A stretch of 9,589 nt of DNA from CAYOEZ01 sp964402955 (GCA_964402955.1 CAYOEZ010000187.1:1-9589); one strand, 5' to 3'; counted from the stretch's first letter, positions 1 to 6,510 are shown. Numbers and translations: made by a program. Notes: generated by a model from the sequence alone, not told the origin.

Positions 1-219
1 GAGGAGCAGTTCCGCGCCGCCATCGCCGGCGGCATCGCCAAGATCAACATCGCCACCGATCTGTACGTGACGACGACCAAGCGCCTGGCGGCAGCGGCCC
101 GCACAGTCAGCACAGCGGACTCGCTCGGCTATTTCGACCTGCTGTCGGTCGCCCGCGAGTCGTTCCGCGAACGCTGCTGTTACTACTTCGATCTGTTTGG
201 CACGAGCGGCAAAGCATAG
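1..219 (+). CDS. Class II (zinc) ketose-bisphosphate aldolase, C-terminal fragment
   Basis: This is the last 72 codons of a gene that enters from the left edge, open in frame 1 and ending at TAG 217-219. It carries the class II aldolase signature GGIAKINIATDL (residues 10-21 of the fragment), the C-terminal barrel loop that contacts the substrate phosphate. It ends FDLFGTSGKA, close to the usual FGSAGKA tail of KbaY/GatY/Fba-type enzymes. Family members cleave fructose- or tagatose-1,6-bisphosphate, or related ketose phosphates, into dihydroxyacetone phosphate and an aldehyde in the cytoplasm. The zinc-binding histidines lie upstream of the window, so the substrate cannot be told. The next gene starts 57 bases later on the same strand with no visible promoter, so co-transcription is likely. 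The family call is firm; the exact substrate is not. Confidence 0.85.
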   Translation, partial: EEQFRAAIAGGIAKINIATDLYVTTTKRLAAAARTVSTADSLGYFDLLSVARESFRERCCYYFDLFGTSGKA

Positions 220-276
220 GCGCATGGGCGCCGCACAGCCGGAGAGCCGGCGCTGCCACACACATGGGAGGCGACC

Positions 277-1377
277 GTGAAAGTCCAGAGTGTCTCGGTT
301 CATCTTTGTCGAGACAGGCGCTCTCGCCCGATTCGCAACGGCCTGTACAGGTATAGCGAAAGCGGTACGACCATCGTGCGCCTGCAAACGGCCGACGGCG
401 TTGAGGGCATCGGCTGGGCCAATGCGCAGGCAGGGCCTGACAAGGTCATCTTCGAGGCAGCCAACGCGCTGGCCGGGCAGGCCGTTGGCCTGAGCGTCTT
501 GGACGTCGAAGGCCGGTGGGAACGACTGTATCAGCCCAAATTGTTAGGCCGGCGTGGGTTGACCACGCGCGCCATCTCCGCCATTGATATCGCCATGTGG
601 GACGCCGCCGGCAAGTCAGTTGGTGTGCCGCTTTACCAGCTGCTCGGCGGCTTTCGCAACCGCGTGCCGGCCTTCCTGGCCGGCGGCTACTACCTCGAGG
701 GCAAGACGCTCGACGATCTGGCTGAGGAGATGCGCCAAAAGGTAGCCATGGGCGCGCACTATGTGAAGATGAAGATCGGCGGCGCGGCCATGCGCGAAGA
801 CGTGGAACGCGTGCGCGTCGTGCGTCAGGCGGTCGGCGAAGACATCGAGATCATGGTAGACGCCAACAACGCCTACTCGGTGCTCGACGCGGTCAAGATC
901 GCCCGCCTGCTCGAGCCCTATCATCCCTACTGGTTCGAAGAGCCTGTCCATGCTGAGGATTACCGCGGCCTGGCCCAGGTGCGCGCCGGTACAAGCATCC
1001 CTATTGCCGCTGGCGAGAACGAATACACGCGCTACGGCTTCCGCGACCTGATTGCCTGCGGCGGCGTTGACATTTTGCAGCCCGACGCCAACGTGCTGGG
1101 AGGCGTCACTGAGTGGCGGCACATCGCATCCATGGCCTCGGCCAACCGTCTGCCGCTGGCGCCGCACGGCGCCTCTGTTCTGCACGTGCATCTGGTGGCG
1201 GCCGTGTCCAACGGTCTGATTGTGGAGAGCGTCAAGACCGAGGGTGACGCCCGCAAGGGGATGTTCAACGAACGCGTTGCACTGGACAAGGATGGTATGA
1301 TGAGCCCGCCCGAGCGCCCCGGTCTGGGGCTGACGCTCAACGAGGAGTGGGTGCAGTCGCACCTTGTCGGCCCGTAG
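277..1377 (+). CDS. Mandelate racemase/muconate lactonizing family enzyme (probable sugar-acid dehydratase)
   Basis: A 366-residue member of the enolase superfamily. The GTG start at 277 is chosen because GGGAGG (266-271) lies five bases upstream. The N-terminal capping domain covers roughly residues 1-125, followed by the TIM barrel. The catalytic set of mandelate racemase is present at the same residue numbers as in the Pseudomonas enzyme: K164 and K166 in the KMK motif, metal ligands D195 (MVDANN), E221 (WFEEP) and E247 (AAGENE), the D270/H297 dyad (LQPD, PHG) and E317. Such enzymes abstract the proton alpha to a carboxylate. Members with both the Lys and the His-Asp bases are racemases or acid-sugar dehydratases (galactonate, rhamnonate, glucarate and similar). 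Flanking aldolases favour a dehydratase making a 2-keto-3-deoxy acid, which is inference. The final codons and stop overlap a tandem repeat array, so the natural C-terminus may have been altered. Confidence 0.9.
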   Translation: MKVQSVSVHLCRDRRSRPIRNGLYRYSESGTTIVRLQTADGVEGIGWANAQAGPDKVIFEAANALAGQAVGLSVLDVEGRWERLYQPKLLGRRGLTTRAISAIDIAMWDAAGKSVGVPLYQLLGGFRNRVPAFLAGGYYLEGKTLDDLAEEMRQKVAMGAHYVKMKIGGAAMREDVERVRVVRQAVGEDIEIMVDANNAYSVLDAVKIARLLEPYHPYWFEEPVHAEDYRGLAQVRAGTSIPIAAGENEYTRYGFRDLIACGGVDILQPDANVLGGVTEWRHIASMASANRLPLAPHGASVLHVHLVAAVSNGLIVESVKTEGDARKGMFNERVALDKDGMMSPPERPGLGLTLNEEWVQSHLVGP

Positions 1378-1570
1378 CGCACACGTCACCGTGTGCCGCG
1401 CGGATACTCGTAGGGCACACATTCTTGTGTGCCGTGGGTCGCGTCAGTCGTAGGGCACACATTCTTGTGTGCCGTGGGTTGCGTCGGCCCGTAGCGCATA
1501 CGTCCCCGTGTGCCGTGGGTTGTGTCAGGGGTAGGGCGCACATTCTTGTGTGCCGAGGGGACACGTCAGG
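1366..1570 (+). repeat. Five-copy tandem array of about 40-bp hairpin units
   Basis: Copies begin near 1373, 1409, 1449, 1490 and 1530, spaced 36-41 bases apart. Each starts with GTAG and contains a short perfect or near-perfect hairpin. In copies 2 and 3 the arms are GGCACACA and TGTGTGCC around a TTCT loop. In copies 1 and 4 the loop-closing pair is G-C instead of A-T and the loop is TCAC or TCCC. Bases 1366-1381 are identical to 1483-1498, so the array reaches back over the last codons and stop of the upstream gene. It fills most of the 270 bases between the dehydratase and the aldolase. It may act as a transcript stabiliser or partial terminator inside the operon, or be a passive dispersed repeat. 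All frames through it look like repeat translation rather than protein. Confidence 0.9.
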
Positions 1571-1647
1571 CAGGAATGTCTGACCTACCGTTCGTCAGCC
1601 GGTGGTTATGGACTACCGGACATCATACACTGAGGAGGAACGTCTAC

Positions 1648-2433
1648 ATGAGACCCAACACGCTTCGGCAGATGCTCAACGAAGGCAAGCCCACCATTGG
1701 CACGCACCTGGTCTGCGCCTGGCCGGGTCTGGTCGAGCTCGTCGGCCAGACCGGCGCATTCGACTACATCGAGTTCGTCGGTGAGTACGCTGCCTGGGAC
1801 ATCAAGTTGCTGGAAGATTGGGGCCGCGCTATTGATCTCTTCCCCACTATGTCCTCGATGTTCAAGGTCGAGGAGCAGACGCGCGGATTCATTGCCCAGC
1901 GCGCCATTGATGCTGGCATTCAGAATGTTCTCTTCACAGACATCCGTTCAGCCGCCGACGCGCGCGAGTGCGTGCGCCTGGTGCGCGCCGAGACGCCAGA
2001 CGACAAAGGCGTGCATGGCGCCGGCATGCGCCGGGCGGTCGGTTGGGTCTACGGCGGCAACGCCGAGTGGTGCGAGGCCATGCACAATGTGGTCATTGCC
2101 GTCATGATCGAGAAGAAAGGCGCTATGGAAGAATTGGAAGATATCCTGGCCGTGCCCGGCGTGGACATGGTGCAATTCGGACCTACCGACTACTCGATCA
2201 GCGTGGGCGTGCCCGGTCAGGGGCGCACGGAGCCGATTCAAGAGCAGCAGCGCAAGATGTGCAAGATGGCGCTGGCCGCCGGTAAACACCCGCGTATCGA
2301 GATCGGCAGCTTCGAGCAAGCCAAGCCCTGGCTCGATTTGGGCGTACGCCACTTCTGCATCGGCTGGGATGTCGTGACCCTGACGCAGTGGTGCCGCACA
2401 CAGGGTGAAGGTATGCGCGCGCTGCTCAAGTAG
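1648..2433 (+). CDS. HpcH/HpaI-type class II aldolase family protein, divergent substrate site
   Basis: A 261-residue TIM-barrel protein of the HpcH/HpaI (2,4-dihydroxyhept-2-enedioate / 2-keto-3-deoxy-rhamnonate aldolase) family. The ATG at 1648 is preferred over the upstream in-frame ATG at 1510 because AGGAGG (1633-1638) lies nine bases before it and the earlier codons only translate the hairpin array. The metal ligands are clear: E155 in VMIEKKGA and D181 in FGPTDYS, in the expected order before a C-terminal GVRHFCIGWD segment. Family members cleave 2-keto-3-deoxy acids to pyruvate plus an aldehyde using Mg or Mn. The residues that bind pyruvate or act as base in E. coli HpaI (H45, R70, Q147) align with Y47, F72/K73 and M153. 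Standard pyruvate aldolase activity is therefore uncertain. It is likely in one operon with the dehydratase upstream and the enolase-like gene downstream. Confidence 0.85.
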   Translation: MRPNTLRQMLNEGKPTIGTHLVCAWPGLVELVGQTGAFDYIEFVGEYAAWDIKLLEDWGRAIDLFPTMSSMFKVEEQTRGFIAQRAIDAGIQNVLFTDIRSAADARECVRLVRAETPDDKGVHGAGMRRAVGWVYGGNAEWCEAMHNVVIAVMIEKKGAMEELEDILAVPGVDMVQFGPTDYSISVGVPGQGRTEPIQEQQRKMCKMALAAGKHPRIEIGSFEQAKPWLDLGVRHFCIGWDVVTLTQWCRTQGEGMRALLK

Positions 2434-2437
2434 AGAC

Positions 2438-2520
2438 ACAGGATGCAGGATGCAGGATCCAGGATACGGGAGTAGAGATACGGAATAAGATACCTGCATC
2501 CTGTATCCTGTCCTGCATCT
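2438..2520 (+). repeat. Imperfect inverted repeat built from GGATGCA/GGATACA units
   Basis: Right after the aldolase stop, 2439-2471 carries successive short units related to GGATGCA. The opposite-strand version lies at 2493-2520. CAGGATGCAGG (2439-2449) pairs perfectly with CCTGCATCCTG (2493-2503), and further flanking units pair imperfectly. The element occupies almost all of the 105-base gap before the enolase-like gene and would form a long stem in the transcript. It resembles a dispersed intergenic repeat; an intra-operon attenuator role is possible but unproven. Confidence 0.75.
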
Positions 2521-2538
2521 CGTCTCCGGGAGAACCCC

Positions 2539-3810
2539 ATGGGTGCAAGGATCGAAAGCGTCAAGGCGAGAGAGATTCTGGCGCAGCGCGGCCTGCTCTC
2601 GCTGGAAGTAACGGTCGTGGCCGACGACGGAGCGTGCGGCGTTGCCACGCCGGAGACGGGCGTCTCAACGGGCGGGCACGAGGCAGCCTTCGTGCTCGAC
2701 GGCGGCGAGCGCTACAACGGCCTGGGCGTGCGCAAGGCCGCTGCGCTCGTCAATGACGTGATTGGCCCCGCCATCCGCGGCATGGACGTGACCCATCAGC
2801 GTGAGATTGACGAGCAGATGATCGAGCTGGATGGGACGCCCAACAAGGCGCGCCTGGGGGCTAACAGCATCGTCGGCGTCTCGCTGGCGGTGCTCAAGGC
2901 GGCTGCTAACAGCAGTGGGCTGCCCCTCTACCGCTACATCGGCGGGCCGGCTGCCTGCACTGTGCCGTTCCCGATCTACGGTATCGGCGCGGGCGGGCGC
3001 TACCGCGACCCGGGTACGTCGCGCTGGTTCAAGCCGAGCTACGAGTTCGCCGCCTACGGCGCGGGCAGCTATGCCAATGCCGTCCACATGAGTTGGCGCT
3101 GCGCCGAAGAGGTCAAGAAGTCGCTGCGTAAGAAGTATCCCGACACATACGCCCCGGCATATCACGCCACGACGCTGGCAGGTGTGATCAACGACGATCG
3201 CACCCTGCTTGAGATCATGTCCGAGAGCATCGCCCGCTGCGGCTACGACGGCAAGGTCGGCATCTACTTCGATTGCGCCGCCGACTGCTACTACGAGAAG
3301 GACATAGATCGCTACGTTGGCTTGTTCTCTGCGGGCGAGAAGTCGCGCGACGAGGTGATCGCGCTGTTGCTCGACTACGTGACCCACTACCCGATCTGCT
3401 CGCTCGAAGACCCGCTGCACGAGAACGACTTCCCTGGCCACGCTCTGGCCACCAGAGAGTTGGGCATCGAGATCGTGGGCGATGACCTGTTCACAACCAA
3501 TATCGAGCGGCTCAAGCAGGGCATTGCCGCCGGCGCGGCCAACTCGATGGTGCTCAAGATCACGCAGGTGGGTACTGTGAGCGAGGCGTTGATTGCCTGC
3601 CGCACGGCGCTGGCCAACGGCTACAGCGGGCACCCCGGCGGCAGCCGCGGCGACCAGGACAGCATCGGCGACTTCTCGGTGGGGCTCAATGCCGGGCAGG
3701 TGCGCGCCGAGCAGCGCAACCGCATGCTGACGATCGAGGAAGACCTGGGCAGCGCGGCCATCTGGCCGGGCAAGGCGGCCTACAAGGGCTGGCGCAACAG
3801 CGCAGGCTAG
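2539..3810 (+). CDS. Enolase-family protein with non-canonical active site
   Basis: 423 residues, about the length of bacterial enolase. The ATG at 2539 has GGGAGA (2528-2533) five bases upstream. The fold is recognisable end to end: a GVSTG mobile loop (41-45), LGANSIVGVSLA (106-117), metal ligands D245 (GIYFD), E290 (SLEDPL) and D315 (VGDDLF), barrel lysine K340 (MVLKITQVGT) and a C-terminal NAGQ...IEEDLG stretch. Several enolase hallmarks are missing. The GGSHADN loop with its active-site histidine reads GAGGRYRDPG (150-158). The GDEGGFAP motif with the catalytic glutamate is gone (YAPAYHATT, 204-212). SHRSGE reads SGHPGGSR (363-370), and the final lysine loop is about eight residues shorter with Arg389 in its place. 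It is unlikely to be the glycolytic enzyme; a paralogue acting on another phosphorylated or carboxylated substrate in this catabolic run is my inference. Confidence 0.85.
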   Translation: MGARIESVKAREILAQRGLLSLEVTVVADDGACGVATPETGVSTGGHEAAFVLDGGERYNGLGVRKAAALVNDVIGPAIRGMDVTHQREIDEQMIELDGTPNKARLGANSIVGVSLAVLKAAANSSGLPLYRYIGGPAACTVPFPIYGIGAGGRYRDPGTSRWFKPSYEFAAYGAGSYANAVHMSWRCAEEVKKSLRKKYPDTYAPAYHATTLAGVINDDRTLLEIMSESIARCGYDGKVGIYFDCAADCYYEKDIDRYVGLFSAGEKSRDEVIALLLDYVTHYPICSLEDPLHENDFPGHALATRELGIEIVGDDLFTTNIERLKQGIAAGAANSMVLKITQVGTVSEALIACRTALANGYSGHPGGSRGDQDSIGDFSVGLNAGQVRAEQRNRMLTIEEDLGSAAIWPGKAAYKGWRNSAG

Positions 3811-3816
3811 CTTGTG

Positions 3817-4006
3817 GCGTGCGACGAGAGCGTGCCCCGCAGTATCGGGCACTCCCGTCGTCGCAGATGTGGAGTACGACGTCTCCAGACGTCGTACTCC
3901 ACACTCGCTACAGCACACGATGCGCAGTTCAAGATACTTGTCTTGGCGACGACGGATTCGTCGCACTCCACATCCAAACGTCTGTGGTTTTGTCGTACTC
4001 CACATC
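3817..4006. repeat. Cluster of GATGTGGAGTRCGAC palindromic elements between convergent genes
   Basis: The whole gap between the enolase-like gene and the convergent URO-D-like gene is repeat sequence. The 15-base core GATGTGGAGTRCGAC appears at 3866 on the plus strand and, on the minus strand, ends at about 3975 and 4006, the last abutting the TAA stop of the minus-strand gene. Extra stems occur at 3820-3865 (TGCGACG with CGTCGCA) and at 3946-3964 (GCGACGA with TCGTCGC). No coding sequence is supported here. Related copies flank the next gene boundary at 5111-5167. Confidence 0.85.
3868..3903. terminator. Candidate bidirectional hairpin terminator
   Basis: The arms at 3868-3884 and 3887-3903 are perfectly complementary over 17 bases with only two bases between them. 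The position, between two converging genes, suits a shared transcription stop. There is no clear U-tract on either side, so a classical intrinsic terminator is not shown; it may only be a dispersed palindrome. Confidence 0.5.
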
Positions 4007-5065
4007 TTAGCGGCTGCTGAGTTCCTCGTACACGTCGTTGTAGTACAGACAACTCTCAACCGGCGTGTTGGCCGGAATGTGGTTGCCGACGGCCAGGAAG
4101 AAGCCCGGGCAGCCACGGCCCAGCGTCATGCAGCGCTCAACCTCGGCGCGAATCTCGGCCTTTGAGCCGCTCAAGAGAATGCGCGTCTCAGCGTTGCCGA
4201 TGATGACGTGCGTCTGGCCATACCTCTCCACCATATACTTCATGTCGGTCAGCGGCTCCAGCACAAAACCATGGACGCCCGTCGCGGCAATGTCGTCAAT
4301 GAAGGCCGTGTAATTGCCGTCGGACGTGAACATGATCTTCTTGCCGCTATCGCGCAGGGGGGCAAAGAGCTTCTTGTAGTTCGGGAAGACGTATTCACGA
4401 TACCAGGCCGGGCGAAAGATCGCTCCCGATGTCCACACCATATCATCGTGTACCATCACTACCGGCACGTCGGCTGCGGCCAATGCCGCGAAATACTCGC
4501 CGATCCAGGCTGTGTAGCGGTTGGTAAGCTCGCCGAAACGCCTGGGGTCTGTGCCGGCGGCCAGCAGGAGCAGGTCCCAGCCAAACATGCCGATGAAGCC
4601 GGAGATCAGCGTCACGTAGACGCCGGTCATGTTGACGCCGAAGTCATGCGTGGCGCACTGGGACTGGTAGTGTTCCTCGAAGCGCCGGGTCAACTCTTTT
4701 CTGTCGGGCGTCCCCAACTTCTCAAAGAAATCGAAGCTGAGCACATCCTCCTCATCCTTGAAAGGGCAGAAAATCGTGTCGCGCCGGTCCACGCCGCCTT
4801 CGGCGTATTCGGCGTGGCCCATGTCGGTCTGCCACGCGCCAAAGTCCTTGGGGCCGATCAGCGTGGTCCAGAAGAAATCGAAGTTCCAGGCTTTCATGAA
4901 GGCGATGCCGGCCTGGTCCTTGACCTCGTCGGAGCTGTGCACCCCCACATTAATGCCGGTGACCCGCTTGACCACTTTCCAGTGTGATGTAATCGAATAC
5001 TCAGTGCGTGGAATGCGCTTGGGCATCTCCAGGTTGATGGCTGCCCAGCCGTCAGCGTACGACAT
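4007..5065 (-). CDS. Uroporphyrinogen decarboxylase-like family protein (second of pair)
   Basis: 352 residues. ATG at 5065 is chosen because GAGGAG (5071-5076 on the minus strand) lies five bases upstream and the longer frame only translates the palindromic repeat. It is a URO-D/MtaA-type TIM barrel, with VHDDM (205-209), FTSDGNY (246-252), a C-terminal GNAETRILLSGSK (290-302) and VGNHIPANTP (326-335). The HxC zinc motif of corrinoid methyltransferases is absent (FTSDGN instead), and the cysteine often seen before IPP/IPA near the C-terminus is Asn/His. It is not the haem-pathway HemE. The family includes methyl-transfer enzymes and many uncharacterised members, and the substrate here is unknown. 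It lies 102 bases behind the paralogue at 5168-6337 on the same strand, so they are probably one transcript. Confidence 0.8.
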   Translation of the reverse strand: MSYADGWAAINLEMPKRIPRTEYSITSHWKVVKRVTGINVGVHSSDEVKDQAGIAFMKAWNFDFFWTTLIGPKDFGAWQTDMGHAEYAEGGVDRRDTIFCPFKDEEDVLSFDFFEKLGTPDRKELTRRFEEHYQSQCATHDFGVNMTGVYVTLISGFIGMFGWDLLLLAAGTDPRRFGELTNRYTAWIGEYFAALAAADVPVVMVHDDMVWTSGAIFRPAWYREYVFPNYKKLFAPLRDSGKKIMFTSDGNYTAFIDDIAATGVHGFVLEPLTDMKYMVERYGQTHVIIGNAETRILLSGSKAEIRAEVERCMTLGRGCPGFFLAVGNHIPANTPVESCLYYNDVYEELSSR

Positions 5066-5110
5066 TGACTCTCCTCTAGTGCATGATGATGGAAGAGCAC
5101 GCGCGTCATA

Positions 5111-5167
5111 TGGAGTGCGACGTCTCCAGACGTCACAGTGACGCCGGGAGACGTCGCACTCCACATC
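5111..5167. repeat. Palindromic repeat between the two URO-D-like genes
   Basis: The arms 5111-5127 and 5147-5163 are perfect 17-base reverse complements. The loop contains its own small hairpin (CGTCA/TGACG, 5131-5143), giving a two-level cruciform. The right arm ends in the same GTGGAGTGCGAC core found at 3866-4006 and directly abuts the TGA stop (5168-5170) of the upstream minus-strand gene. It may stabilise or partly terminate the transcript. Confidence 0.85.
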
Positions 5168-6337
5168 TCAGTACATCATGTGTTCGCGATACACATCGAG
5201 CGCGTACTGGTAGCTCTCGTAGGTGATGTCGGGTGGCAGGGAATGGTCTGAGGCGAAGACCAGGCGCGCCCCACGCGCCTTCATGCCGTCAATGTACGAC
5301 GCAACCTCGCGGCGGATGATGTCTTTGTCGTTCGTCTCAAACACGCGCACGTCGAGCCCACCAACAAAGGCCAGCTTGTCGCCATACTTCTCGGCAAAGG
5401 CGAAGGGGTCGTTGTTCTTGGCCTTGCGCTCCATCGGGTTGAGCGCGTCGAAGCCCGCCTCGATGATCAGCGGCACCGCTTCGGCCACGCTGCCGCACGT
5501 GTGCAGGACAACGGGCAGGTCGTGGCTGTGGAAGAAGGCAACAAGCTGCTTGTAGAAGATCAGCTCGCCGAGCAGTTTGGGTGAGGCAAAGAGCCCGTGA
5601 TTGTAGCCCATGTCCTCATAGAGCCAGATGCCGGCAGGTTTGCCCACGTGCTCGATCAGGTAGCCGAAGTTCATCTTGTAGAAGTCGAGATACACCTGAT
5701 TGTAGTCGCGCACCCAGTCGGGGTCGAGCAGCAAGCTTTCGTACAGCGTGATGTCGCCCATGCTCTGGCGCATGGCCTCCCAGATGAACATGTGGCCGTA
5801 CTGCGTCCACTTGTGCGCCTTGGTGGCGGTGGCGTAGTTCTTCCGCAAATCGTCGAGCTCGAAGCGCTCAGGGTCGAGCTTGAGCAAGTGTGGGCGATAG
5901 TCGCGCTCCCAGATCTCGCGCGTCGTCATGCGGAAGTCAATGTGCTCGGGCGTGCCCGACTTATGCTTCCAATAGCGCAGGGCAGCGCCGGCGCCGTTGC
6001 GTTTGATTTCCCATTCGTCTGTTTCCTCAACAACCTCGCTGTAGCCGCGCCAGGGCAGGGTATCGAACCAGGGACCGACGCCGTACATGTCGTAGCCGAA
6101 AAGCTCCCAGGCCGGCACGGGCTCCACATACTCACCGGCGACCGTGACATCCTCACGGCGGCCATCCTCTTTGCGCCAGCGCGTCTCGCCCACTGTCTTG
6201 TATTCCATGCGTGTGGGGTAGCCCTGCTGCACCCAGGCGGCGATGCTGTCGGCCCAGGGACTGTCGTGCAAGCCAACGCGCTCAGCCTTCTTGCTGCGCA
6301 GCAGACTGTCAGTGTTCTCCAGCGATGTCATTGCCAT
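5168..6337 (-). CDS. Uroporphyrinogen decarboxylase-like family protein (first of pair)
   Basis: 389 residues, starting at ATG 6337; a GGAGGT on the minus strand (about 6350-6355) lies 12-13 bases upstream, a longer gap than usual. The N-terminal 75 residues are an extension rich in charged residues. The barrel then carries YEDMG (240-244), a full HTCG motif (279-282) as in zinc-dependent corrinoid methyltransferases, FVGGLDVRVF (324-333) and FASDHSLPPDI (361-371). In MtaA-type enzymes zinc is held by H-x-C plus a distal Cys. The distal position here reads Asp/His, so zinc binding is possible but altered. No corrinoid protein gene is in the window. Function may be methyl transfer or another decarboxylase-like reaction on a plant- or sugar-derived compound (inference). 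A strong promoter lies upstream at 6399-6427. Confidence 0.8.
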   Translation of the reverse strand: MAMTSLENTDSLLRSKKAERVGLHDSPWADSIAAWVQQGYPTRMEYKTVGETRWRKEDGRREDVTVAGEYVEPVPAWELFGYDMYGVGPWFDTLPWRGYSEVVEETDEWEIKRNGAGAALRYWKHKSGTPEHIDFRMTTREIWERDYRPHLLKLDPERFELDDLRKNYATATKAHKWTQYGHMFIWEAMRQSMGDITLYESLLLDPDWVRDYNQVYLDFYKMNFGYLIEHVGKPAGIWLYEDMGYNHGLFASPKLLGELIFYKQLVAFFHSHDLPVVLHTCGSVAEAVPLIIEAGFDALNPMERKAKNNDPFAFAEKYGDKLAFVGGLDVRVFETNDKDIIRREVASYIDGMKARGARLVFASDHSLPPDITYESYQYALDVYREHMMY

Positions 6338-6365
6338 TGCTTTGTTCTAACCTCCACGTTGTTTT

Positions 6366-6392
6366 CCCCAACGCCGGGGGGACAGGGGGGCC
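6366..6392 (+). repeat. C/G-run element, left copy
   Basis: The pattern is four C, six other bases, six G, three bases, six G. The same C-run, N6, G6, N3, G6 layout recurs at 6926-6952 in the same orientation. The two copies bracket the antitoxin gene and toxin remnant. On the minus strand this copy lies in the leader of the URO-D-like operon. Stem formation between the C and first G run is possible. Confidence 0.7.
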
Positions 6393-6398
6393 AAACCG

Positions 6399-6427
6399 AT
6401 TATAGCATCATGGTGGATGGAAGACAA
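6399..6427 (-). promoter_or_regulatory. Sigma-70-type promoter for the URO-D-like pair
   Basis: Read on the minus strand: TTGTCT (6427-6422), 17-base spacer, perfect TATAAT (6404-6399), preceded by TG-C as an extended -10. Expected transcription start is near 6392, giving a leader of about 55 bases before ATG 6337. It is divergent from the promoter at 6441-6469. Confidence 0.7.
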
Positions 6428-6440
6428 GCGGAAACGCAGC

Positions 6441-6469
6441 TTGACCGGCCAGCGACAATCTGCTATCAT
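6441..6469 (+). promoter_or_regulatory. Sigma-70-type promoter for the UPF0175 antitoxin gene
   Basis: TTGACC (6441-6446), 17-base spacer, TATCAT (6464-6469) with the extended -10 TG-C just before it. Transcription would start near 6476, about 35 bases before ATG 6511. It is close to and divergent from the URO-D-like promoter, so one bound regulator could affect both. Confidence 0.7.
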
Positions 6470-6510
6470 TGCAGCGGGGTGAGGTACACCCGCATTCTGA
6501 GGACAAGGAC

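Noticed and set aside
616..1422. 268-codon minus-strand open frame
   Set aside because: Antisense to the dehydratase, which has a full set of catalytic residues.
1366..1570. CRISPR-like array
   Set aside because: Units are continuous near-identical 36-41 base copies with no unique spacers and no cas genes nearby.
1510..1647. Upstream extension of the HpaI-type aldolase
   Set aside because: These codons translate the last hairpin unit and following spacer; AGGAGG at 1633-1638 supports ATG 1648.
2665..4116. 483-codon minus-strand open frame
   Set aside because: Antisense to the enolase-like gene and continuing through palindromic repeats; composition is typical of a shadow frame in GC-rich coding DNA.
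5066..5164. Upstream extension of the second URO-D-like protein
   Set aside because: It translates the palindromic repeat; a good ribosome site at 5071-5076 supports ATG 5065.
6376..6390. G-quadruplex
   Set aside because: Only two G runs are present at each site, so an intramolecular four-tract structure with normal loops is not shown.
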